From NCBI GenBank assembly GCA_037384645.1, contig JARRNT010000007.1, positions 1-64,000 on the forward strand: a stretch of 64,000 nt of DNA. Direction: 5' to 3'. Origin of the DNA: RI-92 sp037384645. GTDB taxonomy: Bacteria; Pseudomonadota; Gammaproteobacteria; UBA6429; Thiohalophilaceae. Of the stretch, positions 42,687-52,194 are shown piece by piece; position 1 is the first letter of the stretch, and each line of letters begins with the position of its first letter. The notes below the pieces were generated by a model that saw only the letters and a list, made by a program, of their open reading frames with translations, searched no databases and had not been told where the DNA came from. A program made the translations under genes and the position numbers.

Positions 42687-43115
42687 ATGAGCGAGCAGCA
42701 GGTGAAAACAGTCGATTCGCGTCAGGCCTGGAAGCTGATCCAGGAAAATCCCCGGAGTTTGCTGGTAGACGTGCGATCGCATATGGAGTTTTTGTTTATT
42801 GGTCATCCCGTTGGTGCACTGAATGTCGCCTGGATCGACGAGCCGGACTGGAACGTGAATCCGAATTTTGTGCGTGAAATCAAGCAGCTTATGCTCGGTG
42901 GGCTGGCACATGGCGAGCCCCGAGAAAATGCGCCGGTGTTACTGATCTGCCGCAGCGGCAAGCGCTCGAAGGAGGCCGGTGATCTGCTGTTGCGTGAGGG
43001 ACTGACTAATGTTTACAACATTGCCGATGGCTTTGAGGGTGAACTGGATGACCAGCATCACCGTAGTAGTCTCGGCGGCTGGCGGTTTGAGGGCTTGCCC
43101 TGGGAACAGTGCTAA
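42687..43115 (+). CDS. Rhodanese-like sulfurtransferase
   Basis: 142 residues from ATG 42687. Rhodanese domain with the catalytic loop CRSGKRS (Cys near residue 95) and DVRSHMEFLFIGHPVGALNVAWIDEP, which includes a CH2-type motif. Extra C-terminal segment GGWRFEGLPWEQC ends in a cysteine. It transfers sulfane sulfur; soluble with no signal peptide. An upstream open frame reaches 42594, but the 42687 start has GCAGGT nearby and begins MSEQQVKTVD. Likely monocistronic. Confidence 0.88.
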   Translation: MSEQQVKTVDSRQAWKLIQENPRSLLVDVRSHMEFLFIGHPVGALNVAWIDEPDWNVNPNFVREIKQLMLGGLAHGEPRENAPVLLICRSGKRSKEAGDLLLREGLTNVYNIADGFEGELDDQHHRSSLGGWRFEGLPWEQC

Positions 43116-43217
43116 GTATCGGATTTAACTCACGATCCACGATCGTGCAGGTACAGTGCTGGTGAGATTAGCGGTCATCCACTATAATTTGCAATCCTGG
43201 TCAATATAATTCCCGTT

Positions 43218-43415
43218 ATGCTCAATGCCGAATTACAGTCCGTCGTTGAACGTCTTTGTGAAGATGGCTGTAGCGCAGTGACGCAATATATTTCCGATAT
43301 CGAAGCCGGTCATTATCCTGCACAGATGCAGCACCTGGATCACCACGCGTGTGATGCCGTTCTGGATGAATTGAAATCGATTATGGCGGTGTATGCGCGG
43401 CGCAGCGAAAACTAG
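43218..43415 (+). CDS. Small conserved-looking hypothetical protein, 65 residues
   Basis: 65 residues, all helical by eye (QSVVERLCEDGCSAVTQYI, HACDAVLDELKSIMAVYARR), with three cysteines and several His (HYPAQMQHLDHHAC). The His/Cys pattern might bind a metal. It is independent of the neighbours. I do not recognise the family; confidence rests on the clean frame and lack of a competing one. Confidence 0.55.
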   Translation: MLNAELQSVVERLCEDGCSAVTQYISDIEAGHYPAQMQHLDHHACDAVLDELKSIMAVYARRSEN

Positions 43416-43443
43416 GCAACAGGCCTGGAGCTGAGCCGGTTAA

Positions 43444-44244
43444 TCACAGGTACTTTGACCAATCGACACTGTTATCTCCGAACACGAAGAAGTGGGGATT
43501 GAGCAGACTTTCCTTGGTGTTGTAGGGCAGATCCTGCATGTCCATATTGGTCAGGCGACCACCTGCTTCCTCGACAATGCAGTGCGCAGCGGCAGTATCC
43601 CATTCCGAGGTCGGGCCCAGGCGCGGATAGATATCGGCGGCACCTTCGGCGACCAGGCAGGATTTCAGCGCGCTGCCCATGCTCAGTAGTTCGTAATCAC
43701 CCAGCTTGTCCAGAAAACGGTTGAGGGATTCGCCGCGATGTGAGCGGCTGCCAGCAACGATGACCTTGTCGTGCCGCCGGCTCTGGACCTGGATAGGTAC
43801 TGCAGCCTGTTCGCCCTGCTGTTTGAAGGCACCGAGGCCCTGTGCGGCGTAATAACAGGTTGATAAGGCAGGCGCATAGACAACGCCCAGGATAGCGCGG
43901 TGCTGGTGGATCAGGGCAATATTCACGGTGAATTCGCCGTTGCGCTTGATGAATTCACGGGTACCATCTAATGGATCGACCAGCCAGTAATATTCCCAGC
44001 GTGCCCGGTCTTCGAAAGGGATACTGGCAGACTCTTCCGAGAGCATGGGATATTCCGGTGCCAGCTCTTCGAGGCCGTCATCAATGAGCGCGTGCGCCGC
44101 CATGTCTGCTTCGGTGACCGGTGAATTGTCGTCCTTCTGGACGATGGAAAAATCCTGATTATAGATGGTCATGATGCGTTGCCCGGCTTCCTTGGACAAG
44201 CTCACCGCGCCATCAAGCAAGGTTTTTAGATCGGGTTGGGACAT
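43444..44244 (-). CDS. cysQ: 3'(2'),5'-bisphosphate nucleotidase CysQ
   Basis: 266 residues of the inositol-monophosphatase superfamily. Metal ligands are seen in SEESASIPFEDRARWEYYWLVDPLDGTREFIKRNGEF, and a second motif is EWDTAAAHCIVEEAGGRLTNMD. CysQ hydrolyses PAP made during sulfate assimilation and so protects against it. Good length and start (MSQPDLKTLL). Confidence 0.93.
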   Translation of the reverse strand: MSQPDLKTLLDGAVSLSKEAGQRIMTIYNQDFSIVQKDDNSPVTEADMAAHALIDDGLEELAPEYPMLSEESASIPFEDRARWEYYWLVDPLDGTREFIKRNGEFTVNIALIHQHRAILGVVYAPALSTCYYAAQGLGAFKQQGEQAAVPIQVQSRRHDKVIVAGSRSHRGESLNRFLDKLGDYELLSMGSALKSCLVAEGAADIYPRLGPTSEWDTAAAHCIVEEAGGRLTNMDMQDLPYNTKESLLNPHFFVFGDNSVDWSKYL

Positions 44245-44395
44245 GAGGTACTGGCGTCTTGTGTGATCTGTTTACCAGTTAATTGTGCCAGCTTTAGCCG
44301 GGGAATGCTATGTAAATCCCGGGCGCCATAAAGTGACAGGCACGCCTTCAGGGCTGGCATGTTACAATTCATATACTGTAACAGGGCATAACACG

Positions 44396-45052
44396 ATGGT
44401 AGATTGGCAACAAATTCACACAGTTCTGCTGGATATGGACGGTACTCTGCTGGACCTGCATTTTGATAATTATTTCTGGCGGGAACATGTACCGCTGCGC
44501 TTTGCCGAAAAACACCAGATCAGTGTGGATCATGCAAAAGATCGTCTGTTTCCGCAGTTCCGCGAGAAGGAAGGCACCATGGAGTGGTATTGCGTGGATT
44601 ACTGGAGTGATACCCTGGATCTCGATATCGCTATGCTCAAGGCAGAGGTCGATCATCTCATTTCCATCCATCCCTATGTGCTGGAATTCCTGTCCCAGGT
44701 GCGTGCCGCCGGTAAAACCCTGGCGCTGGTAACCAATGCACACCAGAAAAGCCTGATGTTAAAACTGGAGCGTACCGCACTGCATAATCATCTTGATCAT
44801 GTGATTTGTTCACATGATTTCGGTATGCCCAAAGAAAACCCCCAGTTCTGGGACAAACTCAAGGGGCGTCTGCCGTTTGAGAATAATTCAAGCCTGTTGA
44901 TCGATGACAGCCTGGCCGTGTTACGTTCTGCCCGTGGTTACGGGATCAGATGGTTGCTGGCCGTGCGTAATCCGGATAGCAAGACGCCACCACGCACGAT
45001 TGATGAATTCGAGGCAATCGACAGTTTCAGTCAGATTCTACCGGTGGTGTGA
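44396..45052 (+). CDS. yrfG: HAD-superfamily GMP/IMP nucleotidase (YrfG-like)
   Basis: 218 residues from ATG 44396. HAD motif I is DMDGTLLDL near residue 13, followed by FDNYFWREHVP, a YrfG feature. Motif II is LVTNAHQKS, motif III the Lys in GMPKENPQFWD, motif IV LLIDDSLAVL. Hydrolyses nucleoside monophosphates. It converges with, and overlaps by 26 bases, the cysteine-cluster gene. Confidence 0.88.
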   Translation: MVDWQQIHTVLLDMDGTLLDLHFDNYFWREHVPLRFAEKHQISVDHAKDRLFPQFREKEGTMEWYCVDYWSDTLDLDIAMLKAEVDHLISIHPYVLEFLSQVRAAGKTLALVTNAHQKSLMLKLERTALHNHLDHVICSHDFGMPKENPQFWDKLKGRLPFENNSSLLIDDSLAVLRSARGYGIRWLLAVRNPDSKTPPRTIDEFEAIDSFSQILPVV

Positions 45053-45464
45053 AGCGCGTATCCCATTTTTTGAAGCGCTTGCGGCAATAGGCGAGTAATG
45101 ATTCGTAGCCATCGAAGAATAATTCAAAGCCTTCTTCAGCGGGTCCGTCATATTCACAATAATCATTGCTGTAGTTGCGACACAATTGTGGTCTGGTTTC
45201 GTAAGTGCCACAACGGCCATCATCCTGCAGGTATCGGCACCGTGAATAGATCAGGAGAAACCAGTCGCCTTCATCCTTATAGGCCTGTATCTGGTGATGG
45301 GCGAGTTGCCACAACAAGGTATCGAAATCCTGCATGGAACGTGGAGTGGCAATGGCCTGGGTAATATAATTGCAACACAGGGAGCCAGCGCACAGCGAAC
45401 ATTTGTCCTGCTCCTGGTTATTAACCTGGACCTTGATTGGCTTATAATCGGATGCTTTAGTCAT
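45027..45464 (-). CDS. YkgJ-family cysteine cluster protein
   Basis: 145 residues with a CSLCAGSLCCNY cluster at the N-terminus, CRYLQDDGRCGTYETRPQLCRNY in the middle and one more Cys in DYCEYDG, typical of the small zinc/iron-binding proteins in UPF0153/YkgJ. Function unknown; probably metal or iron-sulfur binding. Its 3' end overlaps yrfG convergently. Confidence 0.88.
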   Translation of the reverse strand: MTKASDYKPIKVQVNNQEQDKCSLCAGSLCCNYITQAIATPRSMQDFDTLLWQLAHHQIQAYKDEGDWFLLIYSRCRYLQDDGRCGTYETRPQLCRNYSNDYCEYDGPAEEGFELFFDGYESLLAYCRKRFKKWDTRFTPPVESD

Positions 45465-45548
45465 GATGCGCTGCTATCACTAACTTCAGGGGTAACTGCT
45501 GGCAAGCGTAACAGGAAAATTTATGAAAATAAACTTCAGGTCAGGGCT

Positions 45549-47594
45549 GTGCGTAAAAGTCCCGAATTCACATCCAGTATTATCCGTTACGGATTCTGGC
45601 TGGTAAGTTCTGTATTTATTGGTTTGGCCATGTGGAGCCGTTATTACGAGCCGATGTGGTCATTCTATATCTATTTTTCTGTATCGTTTTTAATCTATAC
45701 CACGATTGTATTTGTCAGCGTCCTGTATGTGCCAAGACACTGGCTGCGGCCATATATCACAATATTGTTTGATGTGGCGGCAATCAGTATAGCAATGCTG
45801 CTGACCGAGGATGGCCCGTTCAGTCCCTTCTTCCTGTTTTATGCCTGGTACTTTGTCAGTTACGCCCTGCGCTATGGGCGGGGACCATTATTGGCGGCAA
45901 CCCTGTGTGGCCTGGCTGCATTCGGCATCGTGCTGACCCTGACGGACACGTGGTATACGCGTGTCTATGATGTGATCGCCTATTACGTCTTTCTTATCAT
46001 CATGCCATTTTATACTGACCTGATGTTGCGTCGCCTGAAAAAGGCGCGTGATGAGGCCGATCGTGCCAATAAGGCCAAGAGTGAATTTCTTGCTGCCATG
46101 AGTCACGAGGTACGCACCCCGATGAGTGGTATTGTCGGGGTGACCAATTTGCTGGGACAGACCGAGCTGGATCTGGATCAGCAGGAATATGTCTCAGCGT
46201 TACAGGAATCCTCTTCTGCTTTGAATGCCCTGATAGATGATGTCCTCGATCTGTCGAAAATCGAGGCGGGCAAGTATCAGCTGGAAAATGAACCTGTCAA
46301 TCTGCCCAAGACCCTCTTCGGTGTTGCCCAGATGTATACGGCCAGTGCCAATGCCAAAGGGGTTGAACTCTTTTTTGATTATGCGCCGGACATGCCTGAT
46401 TATATCTATGGCGATGGCAAACGCCTGCGACAAATCGTGCTTAACCTGGTCAGCAACGCAGTAAAATATACAGAGCACGGCGAGGTCATCCTGCGCGCGT
46501 ATATTGCGAGCCAGGAACCAGAGCCTGATGTTTTGAAGATCAGGCTTGAGGTAAAAGATACGGGTCCAGGGCTCAGCAAAGAAGAAAAGCAAAAAATCTT
46601 CGAACCATTCTATCAGGCCAGTATAAACCCGCAGCAGCAACACAGCGGTACCGGGCTCGGTACGACGATCGCCGCCAACCTGACCAGGCTCATGCAGGGT
46701 AAAATCGGCGTTGAAAGCGAGCCAGGTAAGGGTTCTACTTTCTGGCTTGAGATCCCCTGCCATTATGAGATTCCGTTTCGACCGGATTATACGGAGTTGT
46801 CTGCATCGCATCCGCTGGTGATTTATGAGTCGCACAAAACCAATCTGGCAATACTCGATCGTTATTGCCAGGGATTGCACTGGCCATACCTTGCTTTCGA
46901 CCAGCAGGAGACAATGACAGAAAAACTGGAGTTACAGGTCAGTGAAGGCATGACGCCGGTTGTATTTTTGAGTGAACTCTTGTGCGGCGAACAATGTGGT
47001 TCACTGGCGGAGGAATTACATACGAGATTTGGCAGCAAAATCAGGTTGGTAAAACTGCTACATCTTTCCCATCTGCATGAGATAAGCCAGCATGAACACG
47101 ATCTGTATGACCAGTTCCTGACCCTGCCGGTAACAGCGCATCGGATATTGAAAACGCTGCAGTCACTGCTGGCGTCACCTATACCGGGAGAGGGCGAACC
47201 GCAGTTTATGGGTACGACGACAGTCGCACGATTTCTGAATATCCTGGTCGCGGAAGACAGTCCAATTAACGCCAAGGTAATTACCTCTTTCCTGCGCCAG
47301 GACGGCCACCGCGTAGATCATGTTGAAAACGGCAAACAGGCGCTGGAGGCGATGCAACAGACATCCTATGACATGGTGTTAATGGACATGCGCATGCCGG
47401 AACTGGACGGACTGGAAACGACCCGTCGCTGGCGAGCGCAGGAGACCGATGATCGACATATACCAATCATTGCGTTGACGGCGAATGCAACAATCGAAGA
47501 CAAAAACACATGTATTGCCGCAGGGATGGATGACTTCCTGAGCAAACCGGTAGACCAGGCGAAATTGAGAAAATTAATCAGGTCACTGGGATAA
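45549..47594 (+). CDS. Hybrid histidine kinase with RpfC-like membrane sensor
   Basis: About 681 residues if it starts at GTG 45549. Five transmembrane helices at the N-terminus (RYGFWLVSSVFIGLAMW ... VFLIIMPFYTDLMLRRLKKA), then a DHp domain with SHEVRTP (His186), an ATPase domain (NLVSNAVKYTEHGE, DTGPGLSKEEKQK, GTGLGTTIAANL) and a C-terminal receiver (phospho-Asp613 in LMDMRMPEL). The start is uncertain: a better ribosome site (ACAGGAAAATTT) precedes an ATG at 45523 that is out of frame, which could mean a frameshift. No rpfF or rpfG is in the window, so its signal is unknown. Confidence 0.85.
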   Translation: MRKSPEFTSSIIRYGFWLVSSVFIGLAMWSRYYEPMWSFYIYFSVSFLIYTTIVFVSVLYVPRHWLRPYITILFDVAAISIAMLLTEDGPFSPFFLFYAWYFVSYALRYGRGPLLAATLCGLAAFGIVLTLTDTWYTRVYDVIAYYVFLIIMPFYTDLMLRRLKKARDEADRANKAKSEFLAAMSHEVRTPMSGIVGVTNLLGQTELDLDQQEYVSALQESSSALNALIDDVLDLSKIEAGKYQLENEPVNLPKTLFGVAQMYTASANAKGVELFFDYAPDMPDYIYGDGKRLRQIVLNLVSNAVKYTEHGEVILRAYIASQEPEPDVLKIRLEVKDTGPGLSKEEKQKIFEPFYQASINPQQQHSGTGLGTTIAANLTRLMQGKIGVESEPGKGSTFWLEIPCHYEIPFRPDYTELSASHPLVIYESHKTNLAILDRYCQGLHWPYLAFDQQETMTEKLELQVSEGMTPVVFLSELLCGEQCGSLAEELHTRFGSKIRLVKLLHLSHLHEISQHEHDLYDQFLTLPVTAHRILKTLQSLLASPIPGEGEPQFMGTTTVARFLNILVAEDSPINAKVITSFLRQDGHRVDHVENGKQALEAMQQTSYDMVLMDMRMPELDGLETTRRWRAQETDDRHIPIIALTANATIEDKNTCIAAGMDDFLSKPVDQAKLRKLIRSLG

Positions 47595-47625
47595 ACTGAG
47601 TCAGGCATGCAGGCCAATGAGATAT

Positions 47626-47988
47626 TTATTCAGTGATCCAGTGTTTTGCCTCGGCAAATTCGCGATTGTGGAACACCCGAACATGACCGGGGATTGCAAT
47701 CCCGAATATCCTGATGGCCACCCTGATCCATTCGATATCCGAGACAACTGCTAATCTTTCCCAGCCGCCAAGATGTTTCAGGCCCAGCTTGGTGTCATCC
47801 CAGATTGCGGCTGTTTCGAATCCTGAGAACTCATCGCCCAAATGGTAGAGAAAGCGGGCCTTATCGTGGCGCGAGAATTGTGCTTCTACCGCTGGTATGA
47901 TGACAGTTTCGTAATCATCTGCCGTCACCTTGCCTTTTGCGCTAAATCCCAGAACGTTGTCCGGCAGTTCAGTCATTTGTTCGATCAT
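47626..47988 (-). CDS. SpoIIAA-like STAS-fold protein
   Basis: 120 residues of the SpoIIAA-like (PF11964 type) family: KGKVTADDYETVIIPAVEAQFSRHDKARFLYHLGDEFSGFE at the N-terminus and an IRIFGIAIPGHVRVFHN strand-helix at the end. The family binds lipids or other ligands in many proteobacteria; no phosphorylatable Ser-Gly context is obvious, so it is not a classical anti-anti-sigma factor. Stands alone between the hybrid kinase (convergent) and dtd. Confidence 0.85.
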   Translation of the reverse strand: MIEQMTELPDNVLGFSAKGKVTADDYETVIIPAVEAQFSRHDKARFLYHLGDEFSGFETAAIWDDTKLGLKHLGGWERLAVVSDIEWIRVAIRIFGIAIPGHVRVFHNREFAEAKHWITE

Positions 47989-48033
47989 CTGGCTTCTCCA
48001 TGCACATGGAATACGTGTTTATCAGGCTGCGGT

Positions 48034-48474
48034 TTAGTTTACCTGCAGCCAGAAGGTTACCGGCCCGTCATTCACCAGGCTTACCTGCATGTCTGCACCG
48101 AATATACCAGTGGCAACAGGCATGTACTGTTGTCGCGTATGTTCCACGAGGTAATTAAAAAGTTGCTGGCCTTTGTCCGGCGCGGCAGCGGAAGAAAAGC
48201 TGGGGCGGGTACCCTTGCGGGTATCGGCGGCGAGAGTGAATTGCGGTACCAGTAAGATACCCCCACTGATATCAGTCACGTTGCGGTTCATTTTGTCCTG
48301 CGCATCGGGAAAGACGCGATAACCGAGAAAGCGTTCGATCAGTCGATCCGCCTGGGTTTCGCTGTCGGCCTTTTCCACACCGATGAAAATCAACAGGCCA
48401 CGGGCAATCTCGCCGGTGATGGCATTATCAACGCTGACACTGGCCTCACGGACGCGCTGGAGCAGGGCGATCAT
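48034..48474 (-). CDS. dtd: D-aminoacyl-tRNA deacylase
   Basis: 146 residues, full length. N-terminal MIALLQRVREASVSVD, QADRLIERFLGYRVFPDAQDKMNRNV, GTRPSFSSAA and the NDGPVTFWLQ end with the cross-subunit Gly-Pro motif are all present. The usual SQFTL motif appears as PQFTL. It removes D-amino acids and Gly misattached to tRNA. It overlaps the upstream peptidase stop by four bases. Confidence 0.93.
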   Translation of the reverse strand: MIALLQRVREASVSVDNAITGEIARGLLIFIGVEKADSETQADRLIERFLGYRVFPDAQDKMNRNVTDISGGILLVPQFTLAADTRKGTRPSFSSAAAPDKGQQLFNYLVEHTRQQYMPVATGIFGADMQVSLVNDGPVTFWLQVN

Positions 48475-49421
48475 GTGAGATCGTGATACATGTCGTCGGT
48501 GGCATGTATCAGCGCGTTAACAATACCGGGTTCGCTGGCGGAGTGGCCGGCGTCGGGAATAATTTGCAGGATCGATCCTGGCCAGGCATGGTGTAGCGTC
48601 CAGGCACTTTCCAGCGGGCAGATTACATCATAGCGTCCCTGGACAATGACGCCGGGGATGTCCGCGAGTTTATCGACTTCATCCAGGATCTGGTTTTCGC
48701 GCAGAAATGACTGGTGCATGAAGTAATGGCATTCGATGCGCGCCAGGCTCAGCGCGGTATGGACCGAGCCGAAATGCTCCAGGACTTTCTGGCTGCTGAT
48801 CAGGGTAGCCGTGCGCCCCTCCCACAGCGACCATGCTTTGGCGGCCTGGCTGCGGGTAAACTCGTCCTCGTGGGTCAGGCGCTGATAATAGGCGCTGACC
48901 AGGTTGTCGCGCTCAGCGGCTGGGATGGGTTCGAGAAATTTTTCCCATACATCGGGAAACAGACGACTGGCCCCTTCCTGATAAAACCAGTCGATCTCCC
49001 GTTGCCGACACAGAAATATGCCGCGCAGGATCAGGCCCAGGACCCGTTCAGGATAGGTCTGGGCGTAAACCAGCGCGAGCGTGGAACCCCACGAGCCACC
49101 GAATACCAGCCATTGATCGATGCCCAGATGGGTACGAATGGTTTCGATGTCTTCAATCAGAGCTTGGGTGGTATTGCCCTGCAGCTCGGCGTGGGGCGTC
49201 GAGCGGCCGCAGCCACGCTGGTCAAACAACACGATGCGGTATTTTTCCGGGTCGAAAAACTGGCGATGATAGGGTTCGCAGCCGGCACCCGGACCGCCAT
49301 GCAGAAAGACCACAGGCAGGCCGTCGGGGGTACCGCACTCTTCCACGTACAGCGTGTGCGGCGACTCGACGCTGAGTTCCAGCGAGTTATATGGTTGAAT
49401 CGGTGGATACAGGCTGCGCAT
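48471..49421 (-). CDS. pip: Proline iminopeptidase
   Basis: 316 residues from ATG 49421, which has GAGGGGAAT upstream. Alpha/beta hydrolase with HGGPGAG oxyanion motif, FGGSWGSTLALVYAQTYPERV (nucleophile Ser in GGSWG), and DAGHS with the catalytic His near the C-terminus. It removes N-terminal proline from peptides. An in-frame upstream extension to 49544 exists but lacks support. Co-translated with dtd. Confidence 0.93.
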   Translation of the reverse strand: MRSLYPPIQPYNSLELSVESPHTLYVEECGTPDGLPVVFLHGGPGAGCEPYHRQFFDPEKYRIVLFDQRGCGRSTPHAELQGNTTQALIEDIETIRTHLGIDQWLVFGGSWGSTLALVYAQTYPERVLGLILRGIFLCRQREIDWFYQEGASRLFPDVWEKFLEPIPAAERDNLVSAYYQRLTHEDEFTRSQAAKAWSLWEGRTATLISSQKVLEHFGSVHTALSLARIECHYFMHQSFLRENQILDEVDKLADIPGVIVQGRYDVICPLESAWTLHHAWPGSILQIIPDAGHSASEPGIVNALIHATDDMYHDLT

Positions 49422-49435
49422 GTGGCGGATTCCCC

Positions 49436-49984
49436 TCAGTCTCTTACCAGCTCGCCCCTGAAGCCGATGACGGTGGCGATGCCAATGGTCAGCAGTGCGG
49501 CCAGCACCAGGAAAGGACCAATGCGCAGGGTATAGTTGGCCCATTCGATCCCGAAGGTCAGCAGCAGCATGCTGCCCGAATGCAACAGCGCACCGGCAAT
49601 AAACAGCCAGCTGATGATTTGCTTAAAGACGCGGCCGACCGCGATAAAGCACAGGGCCAGGCCGGCAAGGATATTGAGCACCGATTCCAGGTTACCGTGG
49701 ACATGGGCGTTACGGGGCATATCCAGTTCCTGGCCGACGTTCACCAGTTTGTTCAGGGACAGGATGCCGGCAGTATTGGCCTTGGCAATATCCGCGGGCT
49801 TCATCGGGTCCAGGTCCTTGGTGAAATCATTGGTCTTGATGGTCTGCAGATTGCCAAGCGTAACCTGTTTTTCTTTCAGCGCGGCTGCCTGGTCCGGCAG
49901 GATCTTGACTATCATGTACGGCCCCAACGAGGCGGTGATCACCAGGTATAAAAATCCGAATGCGATATTTTTCTTGCCGATCAT
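49436..49984 (-). CDS. Multi-pass membrane protein of unknown function
   Basis: 182 residues from ATG 49984, whose TAAGGAGGA ribosome site is near perfect. An N-terminal transmembrane helix (YLVITASLGPYMIV) is followed by a soluble loop and three further helices (NILAGLALCFIAVG, ISWLFIAGALLHSGSMLLL, IGPFLVLAALLTIGIATVI). The His in NAHVHGNLES could be functional. No known family recognised. Lies 14 bases upstream of pip, in the same operon. Confidence 0.75.
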   Translation of the reverse strand: MIGKKNIAFGFLYLVITASLGPYMIVKILPDQAAALKEKQVTLGNLQTIKTNDFTKDLDPMKPADIAKANTAGILSLNKLVNVGQELDMPRNAHVHGNLESVLNILAGLALCFIAVGRVFKQIISWLFIAGALLHSGSMLLLTFGIEWANYTLRIGPFLVLAALLTIGIATVIGFRGELVRD

Positions 49985-50085
49985 GGTGTCCTCCTTATCA
50001 GTCGTTATTATTATTGGCACACAGGAATGCCGGTGCCAACACCAACACCCTAGCAGAAATGTGCATGCTTTGCTGCAGGGGCAGG

Positions 50086-50784
50086 CTAGTCTGGTTCCAC
50101 CTGTTCCAGGCGATAGCCCTGGTGGTAAATGGCGCTCAGGCGCCAGCCATTTTCAGGTGTCAGCTCCAGTTTTTTGCGAATGCGGCTGATATGGGTGTCA
50201 ACCGTACGCGTGGTGAATTCGGAGCCATGGCCCCAGACCGATGACAGGATGTGGCCACGGGACAGCAGGCGCCCGAGGTTTTTAAACATAAAGGTAACCA
50301 GCTCGAATTCTTTCTGGGTCAGCTTGATGGTTGCGTCATCCTTTTGCAGGGTATGCGAGGTCAGGTTGATCCGATAGGGCGGATACTCGAGGACTTCCTT
50401 CTGAATACCACTGCTTCGTCTGGTGACGGCGGCAATTCGCGCAAGCAGTTCTTTCTGGCGCAGCGGCTTGGTGATGTAATCGTCAGCACCCTGGTTCAGG
50501 ATGCGGGCAATATCTTCCTCACTGTCACGCTGGGTGATGAAGATGACCGGCGTTCTATGTTCCGTCTGTTCGTTTAACCAGTTCAGGATTTGCTCACCAT
50601 CCTGCTCGGGCATCATCCAGTCGAGGATGTATAAATCGAAACTTTCTTTTCGCAGGGCGCCGGTAAATTCCCGGCCATTTGGATAGTGCACGACATCAAA
50701 GCCAGCCTGTTCCATCCATAACTGTATGGTTTGTGCCAGGTGGATATCGTCGTCTACAAGTGCAATGCGCAAAGCCACCCCCAT
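50086..50784 (-). CDS. Orphan OmpR-family response regulator
   Basis: 232 residues. Receiver with DDD acidic pocket near residue 11, phospho-Asp55 and TKPLRQKELL (Lys near 106), then a winged-helix output domain (VDTHISRIRKKLELTPENGWRLSAIYHQGYRL). No kinase gene is adjacent. Shared strand with the upstream genes but separated by 101 bases. Confidence 0.9.
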   Translation of the reverse strand: MGVALRIALVDDDIHLAQTIQLWMEQAGFDVVHYPNGREFTGALRKESFDLYILDWMMPEQDGEQILNWLNEQTEHRTPVIFITQRDSEEDIARILNQGADDYITKPLRQKELLARIAAVTRRSSGIQKEVLEYPPYRINLTSHTLQKDDATIKLTQKEFELVTFMFKNLGRLLSRGHILSSVWGHGSEFTTRTVDTHISRIRKKLELTPENGWRLSAIYHQGYRLEQVEPD

Positions 50785-50980
50785 CGTTGTGCTGGTTGCG
50801 AGAGTTCATTCGCGGTCGCTGGCTACAGGAATTGCAGCCAATGAAATACGGCTAACATGCCAGTTTTACCAATGAAATTCCAGGCATTTTGACACAGCCA
50901 GCGCCGTTGTGCCATTTACCGGCGGGCAGGGAACAAAAAGATAACCTCATAACTATAGTAGGGGAATAGAGGCGTGAGCC

Positions 50981-52120
50981 TCAGTCACGTAGAAATTCCG
51001 CAATCTTTTCACGTTCCTGCTGGGCATCTTTATAACCCAGCCGGATCAGATGTCGACAGTATCCTTTTTCAAATAGCAGATAGCTGGTAAGTCCGCTCCC
51101 ATGGCCGCGCAATGCGCCGATACCTTTCAACATATAGCGCAGGGTTCTTGGCAGTTCATACAGGTACTCCTGTGCGAGTTCGCCAAGGTTCAGGCTGGGG
51201 GCGATCACAAAGGCACTGGCCTTGCGCAGTGGGATCTCGTTTTTACGTAAGCGCCGCGTGGGAATAATATCGATTGTCTTGTTGATACGCTCCAAACGTT
51301 CCAGGTCAGTTTCCATGCTATCGAGAAAAATGCTATCGAGTATATGGCCGGCGATCTGGGCCAGGCTGGGATATTCTGCAGTGTTGTTGCGATGCAGTTG
51401 GGTTTCGTCCTCACGCTGGTTACCGATGACCAGAATGCGATCGGCTCCCAGGTGCAGGGCCGCGCTCAGCGGCGCCATTTGTCGCATGGAGCCATCGCCA
51501 AAATACTCGCGGTTGACTTTCACTGCTTCAAATAAAAATGGAATGGCGGAAGAGGCCATGAGGTGATCGATATTGAGCTGGCATTTGCTGCCGAAACGCC
51601 GCACTCGTGACCACGGTACGATGCTTTCCACGCCCTGGTAAAACGTCACGGATTGTCCCGAGCTATAGCCGGATGCGGTTATGCTGACGGCATGCAGCAT
51701 GCCGCGATCGATGATCGACTGGATGCGGTTAAAGTCCAGGCGTTGTTGTAGCAACTCGCGCAGCGGTTTGCGATCGAGCAGGGCCAGCGGGCGTCGTTTT
51801 CCCAGCCCGCCAAGCCCCAGCGCGATCAGCCAGCGCCAGGCAATAAGCGAGATACTTTTAAAATCTGAATAAAATACCTGGGAAACGCGAAAGTTACCCC
51901 AGACGCGCAGCAATTGCGCAATGGCATTGTTGTAGTTATCGGCCATGGTCGCCAGCGAAGCGGCATTAATGGCGCCGGCAGACGTACCGCAGATGATCTG
52001 AAAGGGGCAGGGGCGGCCCTTGGGCAGCATTTCAGCCACGGCCTTGAGTACACCAATCTGGTATGCGGCACGGGCACCGCCTCCGGTCATGATGAGTCCA
52101 CGCTTAAGCCCGTTGTCCAT
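50981..52120 (-). CDS. Patatin-like phospholipase
   Basis: 379 residues. GGGARAAYQIGVLKA oxyanion loop, the nucleophile Ser47 in GTSAG, and Asp in the DGS motif (YFGDGSMRQMAPL). The C-terminal part is longer than the minimal patatin domain and contains KGIGALRGHGSGLTSYLLFE. It hydrolyses lipid acyl esters. It is divergent from the damaged HDOD gene (52121-52194 between). Confidence 0.92.
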   Translation of the reverse strand: MDNGLKRGLIMTGGGARAAYQIGVLKAVAEMLPKGRPCPFQIICGTSAGAINAASLATMADNYNNAIAQLLRVWGNFRVSQVFYSDFKSISLIAWRWLIALGLGGLGKRRPLALLDRKPLRELLQQRLDFNRIQSIIDRGMLHAVSITASGYSSGQSVTFYQGVESIVPWSRVRRFGSKCQLNIDHLMASSAIPFLFEAVKVNREYFGDGSMRQMAPLSAALHLGADRILVIGNQREDETQLHRNNTAEYPSLAQIAGHILDSIFLDSMETDLERLERINKTIDIIPTRRLRKNEIPLRKASAFVIAPSLNLGELAQEYLYELPRTLRYMLKGIGALRGHGSGLTSYLLFEKGYCRHLIRLGYKDAQQEREKIAEFLRD

Positions 52121-52194
52121 ACGATCCTGCCATCCCTATTATCTGAATGTCCCTTGTCGTGTGTGAAATGCCAAGCTTGTAACAATTATATCGG

